Assembly (NCBI GenBank): GCA_020650975.1
Contig: JAIPMN010020400.1
Coordinates: 3,876 to 37,718 of the forward strand
Length of the DNA: 33,843 nucleotides
Direction of reading: 5' to 3'
Source: Apostichopus californicus
Taxonomy: Eukaryota; Echinodermata; Holothuroidea; Aspidochirotida; Stichopodidae
Every line of letters starts with the position of its first letter. Within the stretch, counting starts at the first letter, position 1. The notes beneath the pieces were generated by a model. The model was not told the origin of the DNA, did no database searches, and saw only the letters and a list, made by a program, of their open reading frames with translations. A program made the translations under genes and the position numbers. Below, piece by piece: positions 1-11,900 of this stretch.

Positions 1-659
1 GGCTTCAAAACCCATCCAGTTGGATTTTCAGCCACTACACCCCCCCCCCCCCAATCTTCAGGCCTTAGCTACGTCCATGGGTACACGGTGGTTACATAGT
101 ACGCTCCGACCAGAATTTACCCGATTACCAGATGCAGATCCACCTAACAACCGAGGTAACTTGCGTGAGGACTCCAACGAACAACCACTGGTTTATTTTC
201 ATGCCTTCATCACTTTAGCCACCACTCACATTGGACCTATTCTAAGTCTGACGATACATGCGCGTGTGTCAGGTCCTGAAAATATAATTAAAGTGGTTTG
301 TCTTGCCATCCTTCTTTCAAATTTCATAGAAATGTATTCTCGTAGACCTGGCAAAACATTTAAACTGACACAGTCCCATTAAAGTGTGTCACGGTTGGCA
401 TTAAAAGTCATTGGTGGTTTAACATGCTGGCGTATGACGACTTTTGGCCAAATTTGCGCTAAGCTCACTATACGAACTCGTATCTGGGCTGTGCCTCATT
501 AGTTAGTTATTTAAATTATTAATAATGGCGTATGAGGAAATGCACCATTTTGTGGTATGACTCCCAGGACGGCAAGTCGAGAAACTCACATGCAGTCGCG
601 GCGGATAGCTTCCTTCGCATATATGTCCGGGGACATTTTGGGACATCGTTCCTATAGGT
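1..659. other. upstream non-coding DNA
   Basis: No convincing gene seen. A C-run lies at about 41-53. An open frame of 120 codons at 20-382 has no recognisable domain, and its composition does not resemble the INCENP exons. It could be a fragment of an old repeat or an exon of an upstream gene, but nothing in the sequence supports either. Confidence 0.5.
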
Positions 660-1025
660 CAGGGGTGGGCAACCTACGGCCCACGGGCCACATGCGGCCC
701 ATCAGTGATTTTTTTGGTCCGTGAGATATCTCAAGAAAAAGAAAAAAAATCAATCTATTTTACATCATCACAAAAAACGAACTAGCTGCTTAGAATTTAT
801 CTGCACTAATGATGCTGTCAGGTAGGTCACCATTACCACCATTTTATCAACTGGACTGTATTGACATTATGTTTTTGTGAATACAGATTAGTACACACAC
901 CTATTGCTTGAACGTCCTCGGAAGCAAAGGTTTGAAATCAACAGCAGGTCGTTGGTTAGGTGCAGCCCTGTCAATCTTTCACTCCTAAAATCTGGCCATT
1001 CATTCAAAAAGGTTGCCCACCCCTG
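660..1025. mobile_element. non-autonomous hAT-type DNA transposon
   Basis: The left end reads CAGGGGTGGGCAACCT and the right end is its inverted counterpart (GGTTGCCCACCCCTG), so both termini carry a ~15-bp inverted repeat. It is flanked by CTATAGGT (652-659) and CTATAGGC (1026-1033), an 8-bp target-site duplication with one mismatch, the length typical of the hAT superfamily. There is no transposase frame inside 366 bp. It lies about 600 bp upstream of the presumed INCENP promoter. Confidence 0.85.
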
Positions 1026-2784
1026 CTATAGGCCTATATCTGAGGCCCTGGGGTCATTCCTTTACCGACTTGGTGCAGTAAAATGTGCCCATTTCGAAGT
1101 AAATTTATTCACAGATTGTTAGTTGTCATGGGTTCGAACAAATGAGGGGTATTCTATCCTGAAACATAGGGCAAAATGCGGCTGGGGTTCCAGTTCGCCG
1201 CATCATGTGTCAACTTGCACCAGGTTCTAATGTTTATGTCAATTGGAATCACTAGTAAAAGAAATAATCCACCAAAAATTAAGGTCGCATGAACTTTATT
1301 GCAAATTTCCTGAGTGACGAATTTGTATTTTCTCCCGAAATCACGCAACTAAATGGCTGCTATCCAGCCTGGCAAGTGCCATCTCCAGCGATCTGGCAGG
1401 TATTGAAATCTGAAATTTTCTTGGTACGCTGCGCGCCAACCGATGGTGGCGCTCCGCTTAGATAGTACTTATGGCCAGAATACTCGAATCCATTACGTCC
1501 CCCCCACGTTTCAAATCGGATTGACGCCCCTGGTTGGGGAGCACTATGCTTGCCATAAGCTATCATATGGTGGGTAGCACGTCACCGTGATGTCAGTTGA
1601 AAACTTTTATGCCCTATCGCCCTTGGAAAGTGACCAATTTAGTGTGTAAGTCAATGGAGCAATTAATTGGGGTAAATACGACACCTACAGGATCAGACCA
1701 ATGAGTTTGTACCAGACAACAAACAGGAACGACTGGGAACGCTAGGCTAAGCCCGTGACGTCACTGTCACTATCCTCCCATTGGCTAACACAAAGGTTAA
1801 CACAATAATTTAAATCGCAATTCTCATGCTATTGAAGGTCGCTGTGCACAAACCAAAAACATCGTTTACTCAGATTGTGGTAATTACTTCTTTCTTTTGC
1901 TTATTAAAAATACGGATATTAGCAGAGCTTCTAGTATTCAATCACCGATTTTCATGTCTTAATTCTAGTTTACAATATCGTATGTGATTACGAGAACATA
2001 TCTGTTGCTAGTATCATTCATGTTCGTAAACACTAAGCTGTTAACTGTGTGTGACGTTAGTGTACAAACTACAATGATATGTTAACGTACCGTGTAGCCT
2101 AACGTTAGTTTTGTATGGGTTAACAATTTGAGCTAGGTTCTATTATTAAGTTAAGGCATAGGCTACTGATCATTGGATCCTGCAGATGATACTTACTGTT
2201 AATCTATTAGAAATAAAATCGATTGTCTATCACTGTGCCAAATGGCAATAACTTTAGGGCTAACTGGTGATAAGGCAGTGATTACCTACTGTTCAGAAGT
2301 CACTGAAAATGAAATTAAATGGAGCAACAACTTCAACTTCAAGTCAGTGCTGACAATATACTAGTATTTTGCTATTTGCAATCCTCAGATAGGCTACCAT
2401 TATTTCCTCCTTTGTATCAAGACATTGATGTGCCATTTATTGAGCCAATGTTAATATTATTGCCCCATTTAATTTACAGGCAACAACTAAAGAGTAGGAG
2501 GACCATTTTTATTCCAATTGATGTGGCAGAAAAGTGTTGCAGAGGCATCCATATTCCAAGGCTGTTTTTTAATTTCATTGTACTCATTTCCATCATGCTG
2601 AATAAAAGAAAATACTGTGAAAATGACAAATGTGGATATATATTGAAAGTCACAGCACTTGTGTAGTCAAATTGTGTTAGTAATTATTCATGCTTAACAG
2701 GTAAATGACTTCTTCAACTGACTTCTGCTTCTGTCATATTGCTATTTTGAAGACACAGATTGCTGAGGATCCAGAACTTTCACA
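1026..2784. other. INCENP 5' flank, promoter and presumed 5' UTR/leader
   Basis: This holds the promoter-like cluster described separately and a slightly GC-richer stretch at 1360-1560. No gene is supported on either strand. The 115-codon open frame at 2319-2666 shows no known domain. The sequence from about 2707 to 2758 looks like a splice acceptor (pyrimidine-rich, then ACAG ending at 2758) just upstream of the INCENP start codon, which suggests that the 5' UTR is spliced. I could not place the first non-coding exon. Confidence 0.45.
1633..1814 (+). promoter_or_regulatory. candidate G2/M-type INCENP promoter (CCAAT/CRE/CHR cluster)
   Basis: Directly visible motifs are CCAAT at 1633-1637, its inverse ATTGG at 1666-1670, CCAAT at 1698-1702, a consensus CRE TGACGTCA at 1756-1763, ATTGG at 1780-1784, and TTTAAA at 1809-1814. 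Neighbouring CCAAT (NF-Y) boxes about 30 bp apart, with a CHR-type TTTGAA/TTTAAA site roughly 25-30 bp downstream of the last one, are known from vertebrate G2/M gene promoters. INCENP is a mitotic gene, so the arrangement fits. The transcription start is not determined. The 970-bp distance to the start codon requires a leader intron, for which there is an acceptor-like site at 2758. Confidence 0.4.
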
Positions 2785-2942
2785 ATGTTAGCTGACAGTT
2801 ATTTTACACCCGGGGAACCCCCAGGCTTCAAGCAACACTGCCTAGCGACGACCATGATAAAGAACTTTGAGAAAGAAGTAGAAGAGACCCACATGAAATG
2901 GCTGGAGGAGATCTTAATTGAAGCTAAGAAATGCTTTGGACA
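2785..2942 (+). CDS. INCENP: INCENP coding exon 1: survivin/borealin-binding N-terminal helix
   Basis: Encodes residues 1-52 plus two bases of codon 53. The helix ends in HMKWLEEILIEAKKCFG, matching the vertebrate INCENP N-terminal segment (WLEEI..EA..MF) that forms a three-helix bundle with survivin and borealin. The start ATG is the first after an in-frame TGA at 2764. The donor is CA|GTGAGT at 2943, close to consensus. A likely acceptor at 2758 puts the start codon 26 nt into the exon. The following intron (2943-4650) carries a hAT-type element at 3865-4467 and is otherwise AT-rich non-coding DNA. Confidence 0.93.
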
Positions 2943-5900
2943 GTGAGTAATGCATCAAGGAGTAAAAAGTTCCTTGCAAAAATGTCTAGTACATATAGTA
3001 CAAACTGAAATTATTTTCATTTCATTTGCACAGATTTCATTTGGTCTCACAGTGACTGTAGTTCTGCTAGTTGCGTCCTTCTGAGTCCTGTTTTACTTTC
3101 ATTGCAAATCATAACACTAGGCTCATAGACCCAGATTTTAATTGGCAGGAAATTAAAGGATTGCATTGGTTCTGAAAACGGTTGCTCTCATTTTTAAGAC
3201 AAATTTACACAAGTTAGTATAAATTTATGACATGTATGATGTATGTATGCAAGAAGAGCAAATTCAGAAAAAGGTGAACAAAAATTGTGATCTTACCAAC
3301 TTTAATTGCAACTTGTGGCTGTCGCATAGTTGTATTGGGAGCTAATGAACTGCAATATTATTCTATTTACTCGATAAAAACTTGACTAACATCATATTAA
3401 ATGAAAGAAGGTCAATTTTATCAGATCTAGCAGAGACATAATTTGCTTCGGAAGTTTGTAGCTAGTAAAGTACAATATGTTATGAGAGACATTTCTAGGC
3501 TAAGGAGGACATGAACAATTTTTTATTATAAAAATATTTTCTTTGTATTACCACAGTGCTCGGTAAACGATTGGACTTCACTAAGCTCACTGCTTATTTT
3601 TTGCAGGGGTGCAGCGATACAATAATACAGTATCTATTAATCTATAGTGTTTATTTATTGCATGGAAATTTTGACATAGATATCTTAAGTTTGTAACTTT
3701 ATAAAATGTTGAAAACACTATGGTTTTGTGTGCAAAAAACTGCATATCATGAGATTTGTGTAAAGCAATTCATATTTGCATAACTTATTCGGATGCGATA
3801 TTGGATAAATTGTTCCCTGCAATGGACAATATTTACTATCTAGTAGCGTAGGGCAGGCCTACAGTAGGGATGCACCGGATATCCGGTCCGGCCGGACTAT
3901 TCGGCCGGATAGTGAGTAATTATCCGGTTCCGGCCGGATATTTTTCAAAATCCGGCCGGATCTTTTTCAAAATCTGGCCTGAATTATTCCCTAAAAAGGT
4001 GTTGGTATTAACTTAAATCAATGTAAAGTATTTCCAAAAATTAATAAAAACATTCAAAGTAAGGAAAAATTAGGTTTAACATATAAAGTATGAGATTTGT
4101 GAAATGTAGCTTCCCGTTTTAAAACAAACTTCATAGGTAGTATGCAGTATTTTTCCAGCAAACAAATTTACATACTGTATCAAGCTTGTCAACAATTGTA
4201 GTTATTTTAATAAAGAATGTAGATTACACCACTTCAAGTCATATTTAATCTCAAAAATGGGGTCTTAATTTCACCTTCTTTATAATATGATACATACCTC
4301 ACCTAAGATTTGCTCCTTGTTTCATACCTCTACTTCTTATTAATGATTTTCTTTTGTGTAATGAAAAAATCCGGTTCCGGCCTGATTTTATCCGGCCGGA
4401 TTTCATGTACTATCCGGCAAAATCCGGTTCCGGCCGGATCCAAAAATTTGGATCCGGTGCATCCCTAGCCTGCAGTACACTACAGTAGTAGCGATCGTGG
4501 TTAACAGTGAGTGTCGTGTACGTAATGTTTTCTGGTGAATTAAAAGTTCGGTATAAATTCATCTCATTCAATGAATTTCAAAGTGAATTTAAATTTACCA
4601 ACTTTTTATCATGTTTCCAAAACCCGTTTTTCAATGTTTTCCCCATTCAGTGAGGATCACCATCTTCTACCAAAGACGACAGGAGAGAACAAGAGGAAGA
4701 GGGGACGAAGAAGAAAGAAGTCTTCTGAATCAGTTGATGGAGAGTCATCTTCAGGAAAAGAATCCCCGAAGGTTCCTTCTAAACGGTCAGTGACATAAGT
4801 AATGACATCGTGGCACATGTTCTCAAAAGCGAAATTCATAAAAAAAATTATAAATGGGCAGTTTTTGTCGGAAACTGCCGCGTGTAGCGTGTAACTGCCG
4901 GACAAGAAAGCAGTTATTCGGTATGTGCGGCAGTTTTTGTCGAAAACTGCCGCGCGTAACTGTCGGACAAGAAGGCATCACATGTCACAAGCTTCTCCGA
5001 CTGAAACTAAAGTGACTTTGCGACAAAATCTTTGATCAGTGAGGTTAGTCTTAAGTACAGGTACACTGACCAACTATCCTCAATTTTTTCATGTTCAGGG
5101 AATTTAATGAAGTGCTCCAATTTTTGTTTAGCAGTTTTGAAGACTGAGCATTGCCTTACAAAGTACTACCGTACCTGTGTTCAAAAAACTGCTGTGTATA
5201 TATATATACATCTTTTGCACTTTGTATAGCAATTTGCCCATTTTATATTGCATTGTACATAGCATTTTGCGATGCGATATCGGATGTAAATTATTCTATG
5301 ATGTTACAGATGGGTCCAGTTGAGTTGGGTCCAGTTCAGTCAGGCAATGCGCAGCTACTGTAATTTTTAGTTTCTTATTTAGTCATAACTCACATGCCAT
5401 CCCTAAAGTCTTCAGCATAATAATATGAATTAATTCGAAAAATGTTTAAAAATAGATTTCAAAGTGAGCTGTCAGTACTATGATCTGATCATGCTTGTAA
5501 ACACTAGTTTTTTGTTGTTATTGTAATAAAGAGGCGGCATAAATATTGTTATAACAAAGGATACATGATACAATATATTACATTTATTAGAAAAACTGAG
5601 TGTCTCATTGTGGGATAACCTACTGTATGTGTCAAGATTTCATTATGACTTTCATCTGAAGGATTAGCAAATATTTAAACTTTGGTACAGAAAGCTAGGA
5701 ACTGTAGAGCCCTGTAAAGCCCACTGCTGGACTGATAACGACCTGACTCGACTCAACTCTGCCTTCATTACCTAGTTTTTGATTGCAGTGAGAATCCGTG
5801 CACAAATGACCACCCCCCCATCCCCCTTCTCACTGACACTGACTGATCAGCGCATACAATGATGGTTTGCTGGTAACAAGTGGAGCTTGCGATTGATTGG

Positions 5901-8900
5901 TTACCTCCGGTTTAAAACTGTCGTTTTAGTCGTTAACCTCTGTGGACTGCCAGGGAAAAGTGAACATGTAGCATTTTGCCAAGCTGATGCACACGTTGCC
6001 GTCACTGCCGAACTATCCAAGATTTTCCATGTTGACAATGGTTGAGTTGAGTCTGGCAGGTTTTAAGGGGAGCTTCAAACTAATTATCTTCTTTGTTAAC
6101 ACATGTACATATATATGATATTGATATCCATGGAATACTTTCTTTATTGCTGTTATCTTCAACCACATGGAAGCCTAACACCACACTAAGTCAACGGGAA
6201 AATCTTGCCTAACCATCGGTTTGCAAGGAAAAAAAAAATCACACTTTGCGTAGGATTCGGGTAATAAACAAGGAACGGGGTAGTATCGCGTCGGGCGGGT
6301 ACCCGGATACCCCGTGCAAACACTTATATACACACACATACATACACACACATATGTATCTACATACAAAGTGAACAAACAAACAAAGACACCTACAGTA
6401 GAATCAGCAGAGAATGACTAAACAACAATAAAAATGAAATCCAAAGCAGAATACAGAAAACTGTAAGGTAGACGACAGGCAGAGGATAAATCCAAGAATC
6501 GCAAAGTTCATTAATTGAGTGAGAAAAACAAGTCCTTGCTGCCATGCACTTTCCACGAGCAGAACTAGTAGAATTTCGCTTTGAAGCAATGTACTTCTTC
6601 AACATTAAGTATAAATTTCCTTTCATAGAAGAAGTTATAGCAATCAGGCTTAATATTGTTTTGCTCACAATTTGGAAATGTAGTATTTTGATATTGATTA
6701 AAACAATCAGTGGGTCGTAACCTGCTACCACTTTAACCGAACAAAAAAACATATGAATTACAACCCGCTGTAAGTTTGGATTTTTGATCAACCTAGAATT
6801 ACATCTTTAATTACCCATGGTTACAACAGAATAAAGTTTATCAAGGTTCATGGTTGTTTAATTGTTTTTTCATGTTGCCTGCATTTTGTAAAATTTCACT
6901 TCAGGAAACGGCAACAGTACCAGAGTGCCTGATTAGTAGCAATGAGACATTTGTGTTTGACATTTGGTTGTTAATCTCTTCTCTTCTAGGTGCAAAGCGG
7001 ATACAATCAAAGAGATCGCGGAGGTGGAGGTGGCTCCAGCCGAGAGCAACGAGGCTTCGGCCAAATCCGCTACATCCGGTACCGCGTCTGAAGACGGCGA
7101 ACCTCATCTGGGATCGGCGAGATGCGACCCCGATCCTGCGACAGTCGAAGAGGAGCAACCTATCAGACGATCGACCCGTAAGAGATTAGCTCCGAAGAGC
7201 AGAGGGACTTTGAGGGGCACCCGCACTAGCAAACGGAACACCATCCAGTCACAGTCGTCGGACGATAGCGGCAAGAGCGTACGGCTATCTCGGAATAAGA
7301 AAGCAAAGCTGGAAGTCCAGGAAGGAGAGACACCCGATGCGGCAGGCACCAGTAAATCTGAGACGACGAGCGTCATCGATCCGCCCCCGAGAAATTCACC
7401 CAGACAGGAAGTCGAATCGTATTATAAGGACAGAGTGAAACGTTTAATCAACCACCACGAGAAATTAATGGTCTCGAACTCGGAAGACGAGTTCACCCCT
7501 CCGAAACGCAAGAAAGTCGTCCGAGCCGCTCAGAAGAAAGCTGAGATCTCGAACGCTTCGACGGCACGCGCCACACGGAGTAGGAGAGCGAAAGTTGGCA
7601 AAGGCGAAGAGAAGAGCGAAAATGAAGCGAGCAAGGAAGAAACCGAAACAGAGGAGGAGGAGGAGAAGGAGAAGGCAGGAGGTTGCAAAAATGCAGATGT
7701 CTTGAAGGATGAGAGAACTCAAGATGAGAAAATGGTCCCAGATGAGAAGGATAAAGAAGGCAAAGGAACAAGAGAAGGTGGAATTTCAGATACCAATCAG
7801 CTAGACAGACCTGCGGAAAAAGCAAAAGGGAACAAATTGGGGGGTACTGATGAGGTAGACTCCACAACACCCCAGACGATTGCTTCACCGAAGGAGGCAG
7901 CAACAAATGCCAGAGGTATTGTGCACCGCGTCTTTGGAATAACAAGTCAAATGTCCGCGGTTGGTTGTACCCCTCCGAGAACCCCGAGAGCCGGCAAAGC
8001 CCCCACCCCAGTCACACCCTCAGCTCCCGGCACCTCCACACGTGCCATGAGAAGCAGGATCATGAAGCCGATTAAAGGAGGCGGTGGAGGAAGAACGAAG
8101 GAAATCCAACATGAAGATGTGGAAACGATAGAAGAGCAACCTCCGAGAAGAGAAGAAATATCGGAGAGTGTTTCCAAGAGCAAGACAGAGGCAAAGGAGA
8201 AAGTCGAGACCACAGCAGACTTGGGAGAGACGGAAGCTAAAGTCTTGGAGGACGAGAAGAGTAGTGAAGAAGAGGGAACAGTGGAAGGGAAAGATAAGGG
8301 TGATGGAGCAACAACAGGAAACTCGGAGGATGAGAGGAACGGCAGCAGGTCGGAAGTTTCGGAAACTTCCGATGAGAAGGAAAGTGACGTGAACGAAGGA
8401 GAGGAGATCACCGAGGGAGAGGAGATGAGAGGTGATGAAGAAGATGAGGATGTTATACCGCCATCACCAAAGTCTGTGACCTCAGAGGGGCCAGAATCCT
8501 TAGACGCCACAGCCTCAGCAGTCCTCCGTCGGTCGTCCCGACAGTCGACTGCCACAAAGCGCCAACGGTCGTCGATAATGAAGTCTCGTTCGCAGAGACG
8601 CAGCTCCAATTATCACCGTTTCAAGACTCGTCAGTCTCGAGTGAGCACCGTGGGGGTACAGCAACTAGGACCAGCCATCAGTGAAGAACTCAACCAAGAA
8701 GAGAGAAGACTGACAAGGTTTGTTTCAGTTTATTATTTTCATAAATTATTTCAGTTTAGCATTCTCTTTTCATTGATTTCATTCTTTAACAAATTAAACA
8801 TTAAGTCATTAGTTGTAGAGAAAATGATACTCACATTTGAACAATCTTTTCTTAAATTTTTATTTATTGATGATTATGATTATTATTTTTTGAAAATGTG

Positions 8901-11900
8901 GTGAAGAACTAAGAGACGGAAAGACCATCCAAGAAATGAGTATCTTTGCAATGAATATTGCAATATCTACAATATAATCTACTTGTACTCTTTGGTTATT
9001 ATTCTTTCTGCATTTTTTAAAAGTTGTTGGGAAATATTTGCGTTTTTGTCTGGGACATGATTTGCACCTTTGTACTCATATCATTCATGTGTTCTATTAA
9101 CTGAAAGTACTAGGCTATGCAGCCTTAAAGTTGGAACAAAGACCTGGCAACCCTCCTTTGTTTTTTGGTGTTTTGAGAGGTTGCTTGTGAAAAGCCGTGC
9201 TCTGTTTTTGCCAGGGCATTTAACCGGTATTGCATTGCAAGATGCTATGTAAAATGTTCTAATTGCTAAGTCCAGGATGTTGGTGTTTTTGCACAGGAAG
9301 TTCAGGAACCAAAGTATTTTATGAGGGACAAAATTCAGGGCCTTCCAAACTGCTACACAAGATGTGAATAATAAATTATTTCACTGTATATTGTATGACA
9401 TAGGATTGACAAATTGGCATGCAACTTAGGGAAGAAAGGATTCCAAGATCGAAACAACCGGACGAATCATGTGTGCTTAATGTCAAATCGATTGAAGATT
9501 ATCGAAGGGAGATTCGTTGGCGATGCACCGGAAATTAGCCGTTGAATAGCTAGAGACGACTCGTGTCAACTGGGTTTCTCTTTACTTTGGTACAGAGTAG
9601 TCCATCTCATGAAATTACAGGCATGAAACTTTCCCAGCACTGCTCTCTTAGACAACACAGTGTATATCATAAGTAACAATGTCTTACTTCAACAAAACTA
9701 TCACTGGCGCATTATAACGCAACAATAGAGTATAAATACAGTCCGACAAAAGTGAACGACTCTCTTATATTTGAACAATTCTTATCTATTATCTAGCGGT
9801 ATTGGCTATTGCTGAGGTCGGTGGAAAGTTGCTTTTCTCCCTCAAATTCGACCATTCTTCTGATTCCATTTTTCCATCTTTTTATTTTTATTTTGCTTTC
9901 TAGGTCCAGGGCCAAGAGGATGTCTGAAGAGGGGGGAGATACTGTGATCAAAGAAAATGCGACTTTGAAAAGAAAATCTCAGGTATGAAGTAAAGTATGA
10001 ATGTATGGAAAGTGTGGAAGTGTCTGAAATTTAAATATGAGCACTTTCAAGGTTTCATATAACTTCTGAAATATTGCAAAAAAAAAAAATTGAAAATACT
10101 AAATTTCTGTGGGTGCAAAACTTTATCCCTTTTTTAATTACATGTATTTAAGAGACATTTCTGAAGATATCCAGAGGGTATTGTAGATGCTATTTGGATT
10201 CTCAAATTGACTTTGCAAATGTTAAGCCTGTTTAATGATACATGAAAAGATAAATTCATGATATCGAAAATTCCAGTCTGTTTTTTTGTCCCTCAGTAAG
10301 TACTCACAAAACCTAAGGGGCCTAATGCATATTCATTACCCATCATTTGAGTAATGAAAATGCATCACTCGAAAAAAAAATAGACAATTTTAAGTAGAAG
10401 TTGGAAACAAATGCAACAATTTCTTTAAGAAGCTGTATCTGTTGACAAAATAAATGTACACATTTATAGTTAAAAAAATTCATATTTAGCATTAGGTTTA
10501 TTTAGTAACACTAACACAATTTTTTTTTTTTCAAATTTAGTCCTTACCTCTTTGGTAGCAATGTTTGTAAAATGGTTAAAGTTATAAGCAATTTTATGTT
10601 AATTTTCAGGTTGGGTTCATATCAAGTTCAAAAGTTAAAACGGAAATAAAATGATAGTTTGAGATACAGTAGGGGTTGAGAAACGTGTCATTGACTGCTG
10701 TTGGAACAAACTATAGCAAACAAGATCCCGCTGATTTATTGGCTGCCAGCTATTCGCCTAAGGACAAAGAAAATTGCTACCCGTTGCCGGTTTTAGATTT
10801 CACTCCAATTAATTTCCGTCAGCAAAGATAAAATATGAGCTTACCGAAGTTGTTTATGTGATTGTCTATTTTTAGGTTCTCTGATTCATTTTACTGTCCA
10901 GAAATGTAAATGTGAATATTATGTTTATCTCTAAATCTCACAGAGAGGCTTGTAAAATTGTATTTTTTGCAACTTTGTCAGAAAACTAATTAACAAATAA
11001 AAAAAACTCAAGAAGGCAGGTACATTTGTGAGATATGAAAGATTAAGTCCTGATAAGGGGGACCCCTGCTTGATCTTGTATTCAAAAACCAAATTATAAT
11101 AATAACAAAATCCATGGCAGAAACAGGCAGACTAGTAGTTTTCTTATTCTTTTGGGTGAATTGAGCATTTTCATCACAAAGCAGGGCATAATTTATCCTG
11201 TATCACGTCCCAAAATGCTCTAAAGTGGGCAAATTGCTAGACAAGTGCAAAGATGTTTAGCAGTTATTTTGTACCATAGTTTTTTGTAAAAGGAAATGCT
11301 GTATATATATACAAACTCAAGCCAAACTAAATTATTTCCCTGCATAGGATTTGATGATTGTTGGAGTTTAGTCCGCTTTTAACTCTGAATTTTTGCATTG
11401 GGTTTGTTACATTTCTGCGATGTGATTTCTGCTAGACTGAAAAATCACTGACGGTAACACTCATAAACTTGCCTTGAGTAGGGTGTTCAAAATTCTACGC
11501 AAATATATAGGTAGCTTGCTTTAAATGTTTTCGTGGACATTAAAGGCATTGAAGACTCGCCCCAAACCGTGTGCGGCCATCTGAAAAAGTTAACTTTCTG
11601 TTGCTTGCAAGTGACGTTTTGTTCGTGTCGCTACAAAATGCAGACAGTAATGAAACATGATACCTTGTTATCTTTAGCTGGACCTGAGATGTCCATCGCT
11701 GTATCGTTTGTACACTGTGCTGTGGGTATTGACCGCAGCTCTATGTATTGACTGTACACTAGTGTCTAATTACCGAAGGTAGCAAGCTGAGTGTGTATTT
11801 TCTGGGATCGATGGTTGTGTCTAACACTTCTGTTACACTTCATTAGAAACTAGGTCAGATTACCGGCATGAGACGTTCCTTTTTGCGCGAGTCTTCACAC

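Noticed and set aside
20..382. 120-codon open frame at the window start
   Set aside because: No domain, C-run-derived proline stretch, no splice context; likely chance or repeat-derived.
1360..1566. Minus-strand 68-codon frame, possible divergent gene near the INCENP promoter
   Set aside because: Short, no recognisable motif and no supporting splice sites, so I left it uncalled.
2319..2666. 115-codon open frame just upstream of the INCENP start
   Set aside because: No homology seen, hydrophobic AT-rich composition typical of chance frames; probably leader intron.
2701..2758. CAG|GTAAAT at 2701 as donor of a 5' UTR intron ending at 2758
   Set aside because: The intron would be only 58 nt, shorter than is plausible next to introns of 0.7-3.4 kb; another upstream donor is more likely.
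7947..8609. 220-codon minus-strand frame opposite exon 3
   Set aside because: Serine-rich shadow of the GA-rich coding strand; the plus strand is clearly INCENP.
11533..11751. Similar open frames in 11533-11751 and 15111-15305 that could suggest a conserved small protein
   Set aside because: Both lie inside the two copies of the TTAA-flanked MITE, so the shared frame reflects element identity.
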